The notes beneath the pieces were generated by a model. The model was not told where the DNA came from. It was given only the letters and a program-made list of their open reading frames with translations, and made no database searches. Position numbers and translations under genes: made by a program. DNA of 48,102 bases from an uncultured Rickettsiales bacterium (GTDB taxonomy: Bacteria; Pseudomonadota; Alphaproteobacteria; Rickettsiales; UBA1997): positions 1 through 48,102 of the forward strand of contig CALXVQ010000010.1 of assembly GCA_944392135.1 (NCBI GenBank), written 5' to 3'. Below, piece after piece: positions 1-8,716 of this stretch; the first letter of the stretch is position 1, and each line of letters opens with the position of its first letter.

Positions 1-216
1 ATCTTTTAAATTAAACATATTTTAAACCTAAATATTTCCTTGTGTATAGTTATAAAAGTAAGAGTGGGAAAAGTCAAATATTTTATAAAAACAAATATCG
101 TTATTTAATATATAAATCAAAATTGTAATAAGATAATGTATTTAAATAAAAATTTTATTATATATTATTTACTTTATACTTTTTTAATATAAAAATATAG
201 AAAAAACATTTTAATA

Positions 217-644
217 ATGATAAATGCTATAATTTGTGATTTAGATGGAACATTATTTGATTGTGCTTGGAGATTACAAAAATTTTCATACAGTTTTAAT
301 GAATTTAATAAAAATCATATTTATGATAAAGTTAAACAACCTATACTAGAAATATTAAAATCTACGAAAGATAAATATACAATAATTTTTATAAGTGGTA
401 GAAGTGAGAAATTTAGGAAAACAACAGAAAAACAATTAAATAAATATATTGATAATTATATATTATTTATGAGAAAAGAAATGGATTCCAGGAGTGATAA
501 AATTATAAAAAAAGAAATATATATATAGACAAAATTAAAGATAGGTATAATATTCTATTTATACTAGAAGATAGACAAATTGTTGTAAATATGTGAAGAG
601 AATTAAATTTAACATGTTTACAAGTTGCTAATGGTGATTTTTAG
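217..644 (+). pseudogene. Broken HAD/polynucleotide-kinase-type phosphatase
   Basis: The intact frame (217-528, 103 codons) starts with a HAD motif I, DLDGTLFD at residues 8-15. A second HAD-like segment, IIFISGRSEK, follows near residue 55. The frame stops in an (AT)n run at about 517-527. Moving to the neighbouring frame at 528 continues the same protein (DRYNILFILEDRQIVVNM, then RELNLTCLQVANGDF) up to a TAG at 642-644. That tail matches the end of T4-PNK-like 3'-phosphatase domains, which usually read 'vvdMWRelGl.clqVa.GdF'. Here the Trp codon is TGA (594-596). So there are two lesions: a 2-bp gain (or 1-bp loss) in the AT run, and TGG to TGA. Nearby genes use TGG for Trp, so recoding is unlikely. 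I am fairly sure it is a recent pseudogene; its former substrate is unknown. Confidence 0.75.
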
Positions 645-1010
645 TTTATTTTCTAGATAAATATAGATAACGAACTAGCATTAAAAATATATTTATTACA
701 ATAAATATTTAAAATTTTTAATTACAAATTAAAAATTAGCACAAAGCTTTTGTTATTAAATGATTTTAAATCAGTTTTTTAAATCACATAATAAATTAAA
801 ATTTTAGCAAATTATTTAATTGAGTAAAAATAAAATCAAAAAAACTATAATTAAATCTTTAAAATATTTTATACAACAAAATAAAAGCGTTAATAAATAA
901 AGGCAATATTAATTTATAATAATTTTAAGAATATTAAAATATCATTGCAAAATAATATATTTATTTATATAAAAATAAACAATATGCAATAAAATATAAT
1001 AAATAAAAAT
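645..1010. other. AT-rich intergenic stretch, nothing recognised
   Basis: About 365 bases between the broken HAD gene and the membrane protein gene. I see no coding frame, tRNA, palindromic repeat or convincing promoter, only AT-rich sequence. Confidence 0.6.
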
Positions 1011-2027
1011 ATGCAATTAAATAAAAAGAATGCAAAATTAGTAAAAGATGTTATACTAAATTTTGAAGAACAAAAATTAATTACAAAGCAAAAAAGTGAA
1101 GAATTAATGCAAAATATTAATATTGTAAATTTTGATTACAAAAAATTTTCAAAATGGTGTTTTATATTTTCTGCCTTTTGTTTTTTAATATCAATAACCA
1201 ATCTATATGATTTGTTTTTAAGTAATAAATATATTAGGATAATAATTAGTATAATTTTATCTTCTTTATTTTATTATTTAGGCTTTAATAACAAAAATAA
1301 AGAGAAACAATTTTTAAAAAATTTTTTTATTTTTTTAGGTACATTTAGTTTAAGTTGGGTAATGTATGAAATTAGTGCATTTGATATTTTAAGGATACAT
1401 TATAGTTGGTTATTTTTTATTGCTTCCATAGTATATGGTATAATTGCATATTTTGGCAAATCTAGTTTGGTACTTGTTTTTTCAATATTAAATTTAGCAT
1501 CTTGGTTTGGTGGTATGGTTGGTTATCTCTCTGGTTATGGTTCATATTTTATAGGTATGTCAAAACCATTAAATTTTGTATTTTTTGGTATAATATTATT
1601 GGGTTTAACATCTATTATAGAAATTAAAAAAATTGAAAAATTGCAATTATTTTTTAAAACATTTTTAAATATGGGGTTGCTATACTTATTTACAGCTCTG
1701 TGGATATTGTCGATATTTGGTTATACATATGACAATTATGAAACATTGGAATTTGAATTATTTATATGGTCAATCATACTTATATTAACATCTTTTCTTT
1801 CTTTTATAATGGGTTTAAAATACGATAATTATGCATTAAAATCTTATGGTATTACATTCTTTCTTATTATGCTATACACAAAATATTTTGAATATTTTTG
1901 GACTGATACAAATAAATTTATATTTTTTGTAATATTAGCATTAAGTTTTTATTTACTTGGTGCAAAAGCAGAAAAAATATATTTATTATTAGAACAAAAA
2001 TTAGGTAAAATTAAAGAAATAGAATAA
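1011..2027 (+). CDS. Multi-pass membrane protein, DUF2157-like
   Basis: A 338-residue protein with a soluble, charged N-terminus of about 45 residues (LVKDVILNFEEQKLITKQKS). This is followed by roughly nine hydrophobic segments from residue 48 to 325 and a short charged C-terminus. A small helical N-terminal segment of the 'leaves/returns to helix, then many TM spans' type is characteristic of DUF2157 membrane proteins, whose function is unknown. It stands alone on the plus strand and converges on the licD gene, whose stop begins one base after this gene's stop, so the two transcripts run into each other. The family call rests on architecture only, and no catalytic residues are apparent. Confidence 0.5.
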   Translation: MQLNKKNAKLVKDVILNFEEQKLITKQKSEELMQNINIVNFDYKKFSKWCFIFSAFCFLISITNLYDLFLSNKYIRIIISIILSSLFYYLGFNNKNKEKQFLKNFFIFLGTFSLSWVMYEISAFDILRIHYSWLFFIASIVYGIIAYFGKSSLVLVFSILNLASWFGGMVGYLSGYGSYFIGMSKPLNFVFFGIILLGLTSIIEIKKIEKLQLFFKTFLNMGLLYLFTALWILSIFGYTYDNYETLEFELFIWSIILILTSFLSFIMGLKYDNYALKSYGITFFLIMLYTKYFEYFWTDTNKFIFFVILALSFYLLGAKAEKIYLLLEQKLGKIKEIE

Positions 2028-2933
2028 TTATATATTTTCTATTTTGTCATGAATATGAGTTTCTCGTGGTAATTTCATATATTCTCCATATATATTTTGT
2101 AAATGTTTTTCAGCATTGTTTGGTATTGGTAATTTTAAATTTTCAAACTCTGTATATTTAATAGGAAATATAGTGTCATATTTTATAATTTTATTATTAT
2201 GATTATGATAAAATTCAATTCCCCAAAATAAATCGTTTTTATCTTTTTTAGAATATATTTTATTATCATTAATAGTTTTTTGTAAAATTTTTTCTACATT
2301 ATAACTTGAATATTTAATTTTATTTTTAACTATATAAACTCCTAAATTTTTATAATATTCATCATATGCCTTGTATAATTTTTTATAAAAATTTTTTTCA
2401 TCATCATCAGTATTTATATTTTGATAATAAAAATCATATGGAAAAATATCTAATTGTGCTATTTTATCTAAACTAATTAATTTTAATAATTCTTTTCGCG
2501 GTTTTTCCCTTTTTATTATATATTCAAAGTTATATTGTCTTATATCTTGTGTTTCTATAATTTTGAGAAGTTTATTATAATTTTCCCTTGTCATACCGAC
2601 ATCTAAATCATCATCCCAAGGTATAAAGCCTTTATGCCTTATAGCTCCAAGCAAAGTGCCAAAGTCTAACCAATATTCAATGTTGTTATTTTGACAGAAC
2701 AAATTAAAATTTTCTAATAATTTTAAATTTTTTTGCTGTATAATTGCTAGTTCACCTTTTGCTGGTGGTATATTATTAATGCCAATACAATTTTCAATTA
2801 AGAAGTATAACATATCTACACTATTTTCTAATATTTCAAGTCTAGATTTTTTAACTAGTTTCTTTCTAATTCTGTATCTTAAATTTTTTGACCATACAAA
2901 TAAACATAATATATTAACTAGTTTTCTATTCAT
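2028..2933 (-). CDS. LicD-family phosphotransferase
   Basis: 301 residues. The LicD/fukutin-type nucleotidyltransferase-fold signature is clear at residues 88-112: WLDFGTLLGAIRHKGF followed by IPWDDDLDV. The DDDLD acidic cluster is the expected metal site. LicD proteins move phosphocholine, or in other systems phosphoglycerol-type groups, from a CDP-activated donor onto surface glycans. The gene overlaps the upstream cytidylyltransferase by 8 bp (2926-2933), so the two are translationally coupled. Together they suggest CDP-glycerol is made by the first enzyme and used by this one (inference). No signal peptide is seen, so it should act at the cytoplasmic face. There are no choline uptake or kinase genes nearby, which argues against a classic phosphocholine pathway. 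Confidence 0.85.
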   Translation of the reverse strand: MNRKLVNILCLFVWSKNLRYRIRKKLVKKSRLEILENSVDMLYFLIENCIGINNIPPAKGELAIIQQKNLKLLENFNLFCQNNNIEYWLDFGTLLGAIRHKGFIPWDDDLDVGMTRENYNKLLKIIETQDIRQYNFEYIIKREKPRKELLKLISLDKIAQLDIFPYDFYYQNINTDDDEKNFYKKLYKAYDEYYKNLGVYIVKNKIKYSSYNVEKILQKTINDNKIYSKKDKNDLFWGIEFYHNHNNKIIKYDTIFPIKYTEFENLKLPIPNNAEKHLQNIYGEYMKLPRETHIHDKIENI

Positions 2934-3339
2934 TTTTATTCTCCTTTTTATTTTGTAAAATATTTTTAATTAAAGTGCTTGATATATTTTTAGTTCTTGG
3001 CAAATAATAAACATTGCAATATTCTTTTAAATAATCGAACTTTCCCTTCCAATCATCACCAATTACAAAAGTATTTACTTTATATTTTATTATGTCTGCA
3101 ATTTTTTGTTCCCAAGTATTTTCTATGATAACTTTATCAACAAATTTTAAAGACTTTATTAATTCTTTTCTTTTATTAAAATTAAAATATGATTTCTTAC
3201 CTTTTAGGGCATTAAATTCATCGCTTGATAATCCAACTATCAAATAATTACCTAATTTTTTTGCTCTTTTTAGTAGTAGTATATGGCCATAATGCAATAA
3301 ATCAAACGTGCCATATGTTATAACAATATTCTTTTTCAT
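2926..3339 (-). CDS. tagD: Glycerol-3-phosphate cytidylyltransferase
   Basis: 137 residues, the normal size for TagD. It has the nucleotidyl-transferase GTFDLLHYGH motif (residues 10-19, HxGH type), RKELIKSLKFVDKVI, the TagD-typical ENTWEQK, the VIGDDWKGKFDYL segment and a C-terminal RTKNISSTLIK (the RTxxISTT signature). The family makes CDP-glycerol from CTP and glycerol 3-phosphate. Related FAD-synthase- or ethanolamine-type cytidylyltransferases lack this set of motifs. It lies upstream of and overlaps licD, the likely user of the product. A plausible TTGACT / TATTTT promoter lies just upstream (3369-3397, minus). The CDP-glycerol assignment is strong; the final acceptor is unknown. Confidence 0.85.
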   Translation of the reverse strand: MKKNIVITYGTFDLLHYGHILLLKRAKKLGNYLIVGLSSDEFNALKGKKSYFNFNKRKELIKSLKFVDKVIIENTWEQKIADIIKYKVNTFVIGDDWKGKFDYLKEYCNVYYLPRTKNISSTLIKNILQNKKENKNE

Positions 3340-3368
3340 TTTATTAAACTTATATTCTATTAGTAGAT

Positions 3369-3397
3369 AAAATAAATTTTTATATTTAAAAAGTCAA
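3369..3397 (-). promoter_or_regulatory. Putative sigma70 promoter of tagD-licD
   Basis: On the minus strand there is TTGACT (3392-3397), a 17-bp spacer and TATTTT (3369-3374), about 30 bp before the tagD start. The -10 is a weak match, so this is only a candidate. Confidence 0.4.
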
Positions 3398-3453
3398 TAT
3401 ATTAGTATATAAAATATTATAATATATACTTATAGTCAATAAAAATCATTGCA

Positions 3454-3777
3454 ATGTTGAAAATACAAGAATATTTAGCTTATAATATGAAATTATATAG
3501 AAAGAAAAATAATATTACACAGCAAAAGCTTGCTGAATTATGTGATACTACAACTAATTATATCGGAGCAATAGAAATATGTAAAAAATTTCCATCAGCT
3601 GATATGTTGCAAGAAATTGCAAATGCTTTGCATATTAAACCTTATCAATTATTTATTGACATAGAAAAAGATAAAGTTCTTGAAAATGATATTATAAAAG
3701 AAAAAATGGAATATATAAAAAATAAGACTGTAAAAGAATTAAAAGAAGTTATAGATAAAAATATAAAGTTGATTTAA
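3454..3777 (+). CDS. XRE-family HTH transcriptional regulator
   Basis: 107 residues. A Cro/CI-type helix-turn-helix spans about residues 10-65 (NMKLYRKKNNITQQKLAELC, then TTTNYIGAIEICKKFPSADM and LQEIANALHIKPYQLF). This is the canonical XRE pattern with the QQKLAE helix and the recognition helix. The C-terminal 35 residues are charged and helical (EKMEYIKNKTVKELKEVIDK), probably for dimerisation. It is divergent from tagD-licD (114 bp apart) and could regulate it, but no operator repeat is obvious. The gene is followed directly by repeat island 1. DNA-binding call confident, target unknown. Confidence 0.85.
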   Translation: MLKIQEYLAYNMKLYRKKNNITQQKLAELCDTTTNYIGAIEICKKFPSADMLQEIANALHIKPYQLFIDIEKDKVLENDIIKEKMEYIKNKTVKELKEVIDKNIKLI

Positions 3778-3839
3778 TAAATTAATAATATTTTTAATGA
3801 AACCAAGATAATAAATAAAGAAGTCATTTTATATTTTTC

Positions 3840-4770
3840 AATTCCTTATAGATTTCCACAGGCCTTCGGCCTTCACAATGATAGTGTGTGAGTGGCTTGT
3901 CGCAATGACAGTGTATGGGGTAGGTTCTTGCAATGACAACTTAGAATAATAATATTACCATTCCTTCTACAAAGTCTCGCAATGACAAGTTTTGGTTAGG
4001 TGTAGTGGTTGCTATACTGAGATTGCCATGAGTTGCAAAGCAACTCTCGCAATGACGAGCTAACAATAACAAGATTAGCACTCCTTCTACAAAGTCTTGT
4101 AATGACAGTGTGGGTTGGGTGTGGTGGTTGCCATACCGAGATTGCCACGGCTTTTTCAAAGCCTCGCAATGACAAGTCCCATAATCGCAATAACAGCTCT
4201 ATAATTTGCAATGACAGTGTGGGGGTACTGTCTTTTGCTCTCTTCGTCATTGTAAGGAGTGAAACAACGAAGCAATCTACAACCACTAACAACAAACACA
4301 AAAACAAAAAAGAAAAAGAAATCATTGTCCTTTGCCCCCTTCGTCATTGCGAGACTTCGTAGAAGTCGTGGCAATCCATAAACCACTATTTTTTTATTCA
4401 TTCACAGAAAAGAAAAAGAAATTATTATTATTTATCAAATTAAAGAATTAATTTTTAATGATATATTAATTTTCAATTTTTAATTTTCAATTTCTCTCTC
4501 AACCCCCCTGTTGCTTCGCAACTTCCCCCCTTATAAAGGGAGGCAAACCCCCACAAAACCACTACTCACTGCCCTTCGTCATTACTTGGAGTGAAGCGAC
4601 AAAGCAATCCACAAACTACCATTCATCCCCTTCGTCATTGCAAGGAGTAGAACGACAAAGCAATCCACAAACCACTGATATTTTATTCATTCACAAAAAA
4701 ACAAAAAAATTCACTAACAGAATAATTAATTATATAATTATAATAATTAATACAAAAAAGGAAAAGAATT
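3840..4770. repeat. Repeat island 1: palindromic TCATTGCGA/GCAATCC family and C-rich repeat
   Basis: A gene-free stretch packed with short imperfect palindromes. Family A copies lie at about 3851-3882, 4021-4059, 4140-4173, 4342-4378, 4578-4612 and 4628-4665. Each has conserved outer arms (TCATTGCGA...GCAATCC or its complement). The centres differ but are self-complementary, for example GACTTC-GTA-GAAGTC at about 4351-4365 and GAGTTGC/GCAACTC at about 4030-4048. A C-rich element at about 4495-4556 contains TTGC-TTC-GCAA and is repeated at about 16105-16167. Low-complexity blocks of the type CAATTTTTAATTTTCAATTTC separate them. Apparent open frames here are translations of the repeats and are not called as genes. 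Confidence 0.9.
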
Positions 4771-4773
4771 ATA

Positions 4774-4896
4774 CTGTGGTGTGGGGGTTCCCGGCCACAT
4801 GCCGAAGACTTTAAATATCAAGTCTTACAAAATCAATTTATGAATTTAAATTTTGATAGCATTGTATGTTAGGTAAGATACCCAACACCACGAGAG
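4774..4896 (-). repeat. Family B element, copy 1 (about 123 bp)
   Basis: Diverged copy of the element at 15365-15489. Both start CTGTGGTGTGGGG and end TACCCAACACCACGAGAG on the plus strand, with scattered substitutions between. The ends are inverted repeats (GTGGTGT / ACACCAC). An internal segment (4865-4875) can also pair with 4879-4889. It could be a MITE-like element or a structured RNA. The sequence from 4897 to about 5030 holds nothing I recognise. Confidence 0.7.
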
Positions 4897-5034
4897 AATT
4901 TATTACTATTTATTAAGTCAAAGAATTAATATCAAATGAAGTATTAATTTTAATTTCCTTATACATTGCAATGATTAAATATAAAAATAATAAAATTAAT
5001 TACTATTCATAACAATATAATGATATAATAAACA

Positions 5035-5060
5035 AAAGCCCCTTTCTGTTAAGGGACTTT
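5035..5060 (-). terminator. Terminator downstream of rplT
   Basis: On the minus strand, AAAGTCCCTT (5051-5060) pairs with AAGGGGCTTT (5035-5044) across a 6-nt loop, with one mismatch. It is followed by TGTTTATT. It lies 25 bp after the rplT stop. Confidence 0.75.
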
Positions 5061-5084
5061 GGAATATTATCACAAACTTTTAAA

Positions 5085-5432
5085 TTATTTTTGTAATGAT
5101 TTTACTAAATTTTCAAAAGCTTTTGGTTCTCTAATTGCCATTTCTGAAAGCATTTTTCTATCTAAAGCGATATTTGCTTCTTTAAGTTTTTTAACAAATG
5201 TTGAATATACCATGCCATATTCTCTAACGGCAGCATTGATTCTTTGAATCCATAAAGCTCTAAATTCTCTTTTTCTGTTATGTCTGTCTCTTGTTGCATA
5301 ATGCAAAGCTTTTTCAACTCTTTCAATAGCAATTGAGAAACAATTTTTGCTTCTACCTCTGAAACCCTTAGCTCTATCTAGAACTCTTTTTCTTCTGTTT
5401 CTTGAAGCTGGTCTATTTGTTGATCTTGTCAT
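5085..5432 (-). CDS. rplT: 50S ribosomal protein L20
   Basis: 115 residues, close to the family norm of 117-120. It has the basic N-terminus typical of L20 ([20 protein letters not shown], then [20 protein letters not shown]) and the central [17 protein letters not shown] segment. L20 binds 23S rRNA early in 50S assembly and in many bacteria represses its own operon. It lies 27 bp after rpmI, the usual order. The infC gene normally ahead of rpmI is not in the window, and pheST does not follow: a terminator and repeat island 1 come next. Confidence 0.97.
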   Translation of the reverse strand: MTRSTNRPASRNRRKRVLDRAKGFRGRSKNCFSIAIERVEKALHYATRDRHNRKREFRALWIQRINAAVREYGMVYSTFVKKLKEANIALDRKMLSEMAIREPKAFENLVKSLQK

Positions 5433-5459
5433 CTTTAATCCTATTTATTAAATTTATTA

Positions 5460-5681
5460 TTATAATCTTCCTTTTTTCATAAAACCATATGGCATGAAGT
5501 TTGTAAGAACTAATGCTGCATCTCCATCAAACATTAAATCAGGTTTTCTATTATTTCTGATTTGTCTTTTACTTCTTTTAACCATACAATGTCTTTTATT
5601 GGCATTTTTAATTTTAATTTTGCCAGTTCCTGTAATTGTAAATCTTTTTTTGCAAGAACTGTTTGTTTTCATCTTAGTCAT
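5460..5681 (-). CDS. rpmI: 50S ribosomal protein L35
   Basis: 73 residues with the classic L35 start, [20 protein letters not shown], then basic stretches [11 protein letters not shown] and RSKRQIRNN. It is a little longer than the usual 64-67 residues at the C-terminus. It is the first gene of the rpmI-rplT pair here, divergent from murE. The 148 bp between the two starts must hold promoters for both. Without infC upstream, L20-mediated control of an infC-rpmI-rplT leader cannot operate in the usual form here (inference). Confidence 0.96.
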   Translation of the reverse strand: MTKMKTNSSCKKRFTITGTGKIKIKNANKRHCMVKRSKRQIRNNRKPDLMFDGDAALVLTNFMPYGFMKKGRL

Positions 5682-5829
5682 CTTTTATATTCTATGCATA
5701 ATTAATAAAATTTATAAGAGAATATTAAAATCATATTTTATAAATGCAATTAAAATTTTAAAAAATCTTGCATTTTTTGAAAACTTTTTTATTGTTTACT
5801 TAAAATACAATATAAATATGGGAGAAATA

Positions 5830-7308
5830 ATGCTTTTATCTAAAATAATTGAACCATACTCAAACGAGTTGGAAATATTGAATTTAAAAGATTTGAATAT
5901 AATTGGTATTCAAACAGATTCTAGATTAATTAAAGAAAACGATATATTTTTTGCAATTGATGGTTTTACAACAAAAGGTATTGATTTTGCAGACAAGGCT
6001 ATTGAAAATGGGGCAAAAGTTATTATATGTGATAAAAAGTATGACTACAATAATCCTAATGTAGTTATAATAAAATGTAGCGATGTAAAAGATATTTTAG
6101 GAAAATTTTTAAATGTTTTTTATTTTAATAAACCAAAATACATAATTGGAACCACTGGTACTAGTGGTAAAACTTCAATTACAGAATTTATAAGACAAAT
6201 TATAGAAAATTTAGGACATAAATCAGCATCAATGGGGACATTAGGGGTTAAGTATAGAAATGAAAAAATAAAAAATGGAACTCTCACAATGTTAGAAACT
6301 GTTGATTTACATAAAAATTTACATGAATTAAAAACTAATCATAATGTCGATTTTGTTTCTATGGAATTTTCTAGTCAAGGTATGCATCAAAATAGAGCAA
6401 CAGGTATTAGTGTTGATGTTGCTGTATTTTCTAATTTAAGTCCTGAACATTTAGATTACCATAAAGATATGGCTGAGTATTTAAAACAAAAAGAAACTTT
6501 ATTTAAGAAAATTTTAAAAGATACTGGTACAGCTGTATTAAATGCTAATATTCCAGAATTTAATGAACTTAAAAAGATTTGTGAAGAAAGAAAAGTTAAA
6601 ATTATAACATATGGTTATAATGGTGATGTAAAAATTGAAAAAATTACTTTATTGCCAAAGGGGCAAGATATTAATGTATCATATAAAGGCGAAGAATATT
6701 TACTTGAATTACCATTTATTGGTACATTTCAAGCTATGAATGTACTAGCTGCTGTTAGTGCTGTAATTGCATTAAATATTGAAAAATCTTTCAAAAAAAT
6801 ATTAGATGCTGTTAATGGAATAAAACAAGCAGAAGGCAGAATGGAATTAGCTGGTGTAAAGAAAAATGGTGCAGTTATTTATATTGATTATGCACATAAA
6901 CCAGATGCTTTGCAAAAAGTTTTAGAAGCCACAAAAGAACATATACCAGAAAATAGTAATAGTAAAATATATATTTTATTTGGTTGTGGTGGAGATAGAG
7001 ACAAAACAAAAAGACCAGTTATGGGAAAAATTGCTAATGATTTAGCTGATGTTGTAATTATTACAGATGACAACCCAAGAACTGAAAATGCTGAAACAAT
7101 TAGACAAGAAGTCGCTTCAACTTGTCCTAAGGCTTATGTTATAGGCGATAGAAAACAAGCAATAGAAAAAGCTATTGATATGCTAGACAAAGACGATATT
7201 TTGATACTAGCTGGTAAAGGACACGAAAAATATACAATAGTTGGTACAACTTTAAGTCCTTTTGATGAGTTTGCAATAGTTAAAGATTATTTAAAAAAAA
7301 TTAATTAA
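5830..7308 (+). CDS. murE: UDP-MurNAc-tripeptide (meso-DAP) ligase MurE
   Basis: 492 residues from the chosen ATG at 5830, preceded by GGAG at 5821-5824 with 5-nt spacing. An earlier in-frame ATG at 5818 and the open frame further upstream have no comparable site. The enzyme ligates meso-diaminopimelate to UDP-MurNAc-L-Ala-D-Glu in the cytoplasm. Visible features are the TDSR motif near residue 30, the ATP-binding GTTGTSGKTS at about 107-116, the central Mur ligase domain, and the C-terminal DNPR (about 414-417) in DDNPRTENAETIR. DNPR is the hallmark of DAP rather than lysine ligases. It is separated from any division/cell-wall cluster and followed by hpf. Confidence 0.96.
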   Translation: MLLSKIIEPYSNELEILNLKDLNIIGIQTDSRLIKENDIFFAIDGFTTKGIDFADKAIENGAKVIICDKKYDYNNPNVVIIKCSDVKDILGKFLNVFYFNKPKYIIGTTGTSGKTSITEFIRQIIENLGHKSASMGTLGVKYRNEKIKNGTLTMLETVDLHKNLHELKTNHNVDFVSMEFSSQGMHQNRATGISVDVAVFSNLSPEHLDYHKDMAEYLKQKETLFKKILKDTGTAVLNANIPEFNELKKICEERKVKIITYGYNGDVKIEKITLLPKGQDINVSYKGEEYLLELPFIGTFQAMNVLAAVSAVIALNIEKSFKKILDAVNGIKQAEGRMELAGVKKNGAVIYIDYAHKPDALQKVLEATKEHIPENSNSKIYILFGCGGDRDKTKRPVMGKIANDLADVVIITDDNPRTENAETIRQEVASTCPKAYVIGDRKQAIEKAIDMLDKDDILILAGKGHEKYTIVGTTLSPFDEFAIVKDYLKKIN

Positions 7309-7321
7309 AAAAATTATAAAC

Positions 7322-7349
7322 TTGACTATTATAACTTAATAGATATAAA
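7322..7349 (+). promoter_or_regulatory. Putative sigma70 promoter of the hpf-BON-rpiB-holA run
   Basis: TTGACT (7322-7327), a 16-bp spacer and TATAAA (7344-7349) lie 35 bp before the hpf ATG and after the murE stop. A weak AAAGG ribosome site (about 7373-7377) precedes hpf. Confidence 0.5.
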
Positions 7350-7384
7350 TATAATTAGTATTAATAATAACAAAAGGTATTTAT

Positions 7385-7699
7385 ATGAAAATTATAGTTT
7401 CCGGAAGTATAGAAACAGGTCAAAATTTTTCAACATATGTAGAAGAAGAGTTTGAAAAAAATGTATTAAAATATTTTGAAGACATTACAACAGCAGAAGT
7501 ACACCTTAAAAAACAAGGCGAAGATATTTATTGTAGTATCGTCGTTAATAATATCTATGCAAAAGGAAGCAAAATTTCTGCTGATGCTGAAAATCATAAT
7601 GCTAGAAAAAGTTTTGATGAAAGTTTAAAGAAATTAGTTTCTCAACTCAAAACAGAAAAAAATAAAGCATTAGCAAAAAAGAAAAAGGGGCAAGATTAA
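7385..7699 (+). CDS. hpf: Ribosome hibernation promoting factor (short form)
   Basis: 104 residues with the HPF/YfiA fold pattern: strand MKIIVSGSIETGQNF, helix STYVEEEFEKNVLKYF, strands AEVHLKKQGEDIYCSIVVNN, then DAENHNARKSFDESLKKLVSQL. It ends in a lysine-rich tail. It is the short form without the long C-terminal dimerisation domain, so the expected role is ribosome protection and 100S formation together with other factors. Many alphaproteobacteria carry a long HPF instead, so a short one is mildly unusual. Its stop overlaps the ATG of the next gene (TAATG at 7697-7701), so the lipoprotein gene is probably translationally coupled. Confidence 0.85.
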   Translation: MKIIVSGSIETGQNFSTYVEEEFEKNVLKYFEDITTAEVHLKKQGEDIYCSIVVNNIYAKGSKISADAENHNARKSFDESLKKLVSQLKTEKNKALAKKKKGQD

Positions 7700-8262
7700 T
7701 GCTATTCAAAATATTGATATTATTTTGTAGTATAATATTAACAGGTTGTGTAGAAACAGTAGTTGTTGGTACTGTTGCCACTGGTGCTTATGTTATGAGT
7801 GATGGTTCTATTTTTGATACAAACCAAGACAGTAGAATTGAATCAGCCATAGAAGATACACTTAATGAAAATGATAATTTAAAACATATAAATGTAAATT
7901 CTTTTAATGGTAGAGTTTTACTGACAGGATATGTTAGGAATAATGAATTATATAAAAAAACAGCAGTTAGCAAAGCCAGAGCTACACGACCTGGCATTGA
8001 AGTAATTGACGAAATCATAGTAATTAGTAATAATTATAGTATTGGTACTATTTCTGATTCTATGATTTCCAGTCAAATTTATATGAAATTAAAGGCTACA
8101 ATTGGTGTTGCATCTGGTAATTATAAATATGATGTTGTTGATGGTGTTGTTTATATAATAGGCAAAGCATCAAATAAAGAAGAATTACAAATTACAACAA
8201 ATTTAATCAGTAAAATCAAAGGTGTAAAACAAGTTGTTAGTTATATAAAAGTTGGAAATTAA
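7699..8262 (+). CDS. BON-domain outer-membrane lipoprotein (DolP/OsmY-like)
   Basis: 187 residues. The signal peptide ends in a lipobox, SIILTGC, with Cys17 as the lipidation site. Two BON domains follow: about residues 48-115 (IESAIEDTLNENDNLKHINV...GRVLLTGYV...VIDEIIV) and about 120-186 (MISSQIYMKLKATIGVASGN...VVDGVVYIIGKAS...VVSYIKV). The 'dual-BON lipoprotein' layout is that of DolP (YraP), which supports outer-membrane integrity near the BAM complex. It overlaps hpf by one base and is followed 21 bp later by rpiB. Family assignment is confident. The exact orthology to DolP is likely but unproven. Confidence 0.85.
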   Translation: MLFKILILFCSIILTGCVETVVVGTVATGAYVMSDGSIFDTNQDSRIESAIEDTLNENDNLKHINVNSFNGRVLLTGYVRNNELYKKTAVSKARATRPGIEVIDEIIVISNNYSIGTISDSMISSQIYMKLKATIGVASGNYKYDVVDGVVYIIGKASNKEELQITTNLISKIKGVKQVVSYIKVGN

Positions 8263-8283
8263 TATTAAATAAATTTTTTAAAT

Positions 8284-8715
8284 ATGAAAAAAATAATAGC
8301 TATTGCAAATGATCATGCTGGTACAGAATTAAAAAATAAAATCATTGAAAAATTTAAAGATGAATATGATTTTATTAATTGTGGTACTGATGATAATAAT
8401 TCAGTTGATTATCCAGATTATTCTAAAAAAGTTTGTGATTTAATTTTAAAAAAAGAAGCAAATTTAGGTATATTAATATGTGGTACAGGCATAGGTATGT
8501 CTATTTCAGCAAATAGAAACAAAGGTATTAGAGCCGGTTTATGTTCCCATGCTTTAATGGCTAGTTTAACTAGAAAACATAATAATGCAAATGTATTATG
8601 TTTAGGCGCTAGAATGATCGGGCAAGATGTTGCATTTGATTGTGTAAAAACTTTCTTGGAGACTGAATTTGAAGGTGGAAGACACTTAAACAGAATTGAA
8701 AAATTAGATAAATAA
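8284..8715 (+). CDS. rpiB: Ribose-5-phosphate isomerase B
   Basis: 143 residues, standard RpiB length. It contains ANDHAGTELK at the N-terminus, YPDYSKKVC, and the phosphate-binding GILICGTGIGMSISANRNKG loop with the catalytic Cys (CGTGIGMS). It also has IRAGLCSHALMASLTRKHNNANVLCLG and the C-terminal FEGGRHLNRIEKL. It interconverts ribose 5-phosphate and ribulose 5-phosphate in the pentose phosphate pathway, in the cytoplasm. It is one base away from holA (stop 8715, start 8717) and sits in the same plus-strand run. In many alphaproteobacteria rpiB lies beside glyA; here it does not. Confidence 0.96.
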   Translation: MKKIIAIANDHAGTELKNKIIEKFKDEYDFINCGTDDNNSVDYPDYSKKVCDLILKKEANLGILICGTGIGMSISANRNKGIRAGLCSHALMASLTRKHNNANVLCLGARMIGQDVAFDCVKTFLETEFEGGRHLNRIEKLDK

Positions 8716-8716
8716 A

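Noticed and set aside
594..596. TGA read as tryptophan (altered genetic code)
   Set aside because: Essential genes in the window use TGG for Trp with no internal TGA, so standard code applies and the site is a mutation.
3941..4401. Overlapping open frames of 70-110 codons on both strands
   Set aside because: They lie wholly in palindromic repeats; the translations are repeat-derived (SLRxxxKxxxxISVW, RHCES types) with no conserved domain.
4774..4896. 6S RNA or 5S-like RNA identity for element B
   Set aside because: Some resemblance (GGCTTTAAAA; paired ends), but the order of conserved parts does not fit either RNA, and there are two diverged copies.
5494..5829. N-terminal extension of the murE frame (112 codons)
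   Set aside because: It overlaps rpmI on the other strand and is unlike MurE; GGAG at 5821 favours the ATG at 5830.
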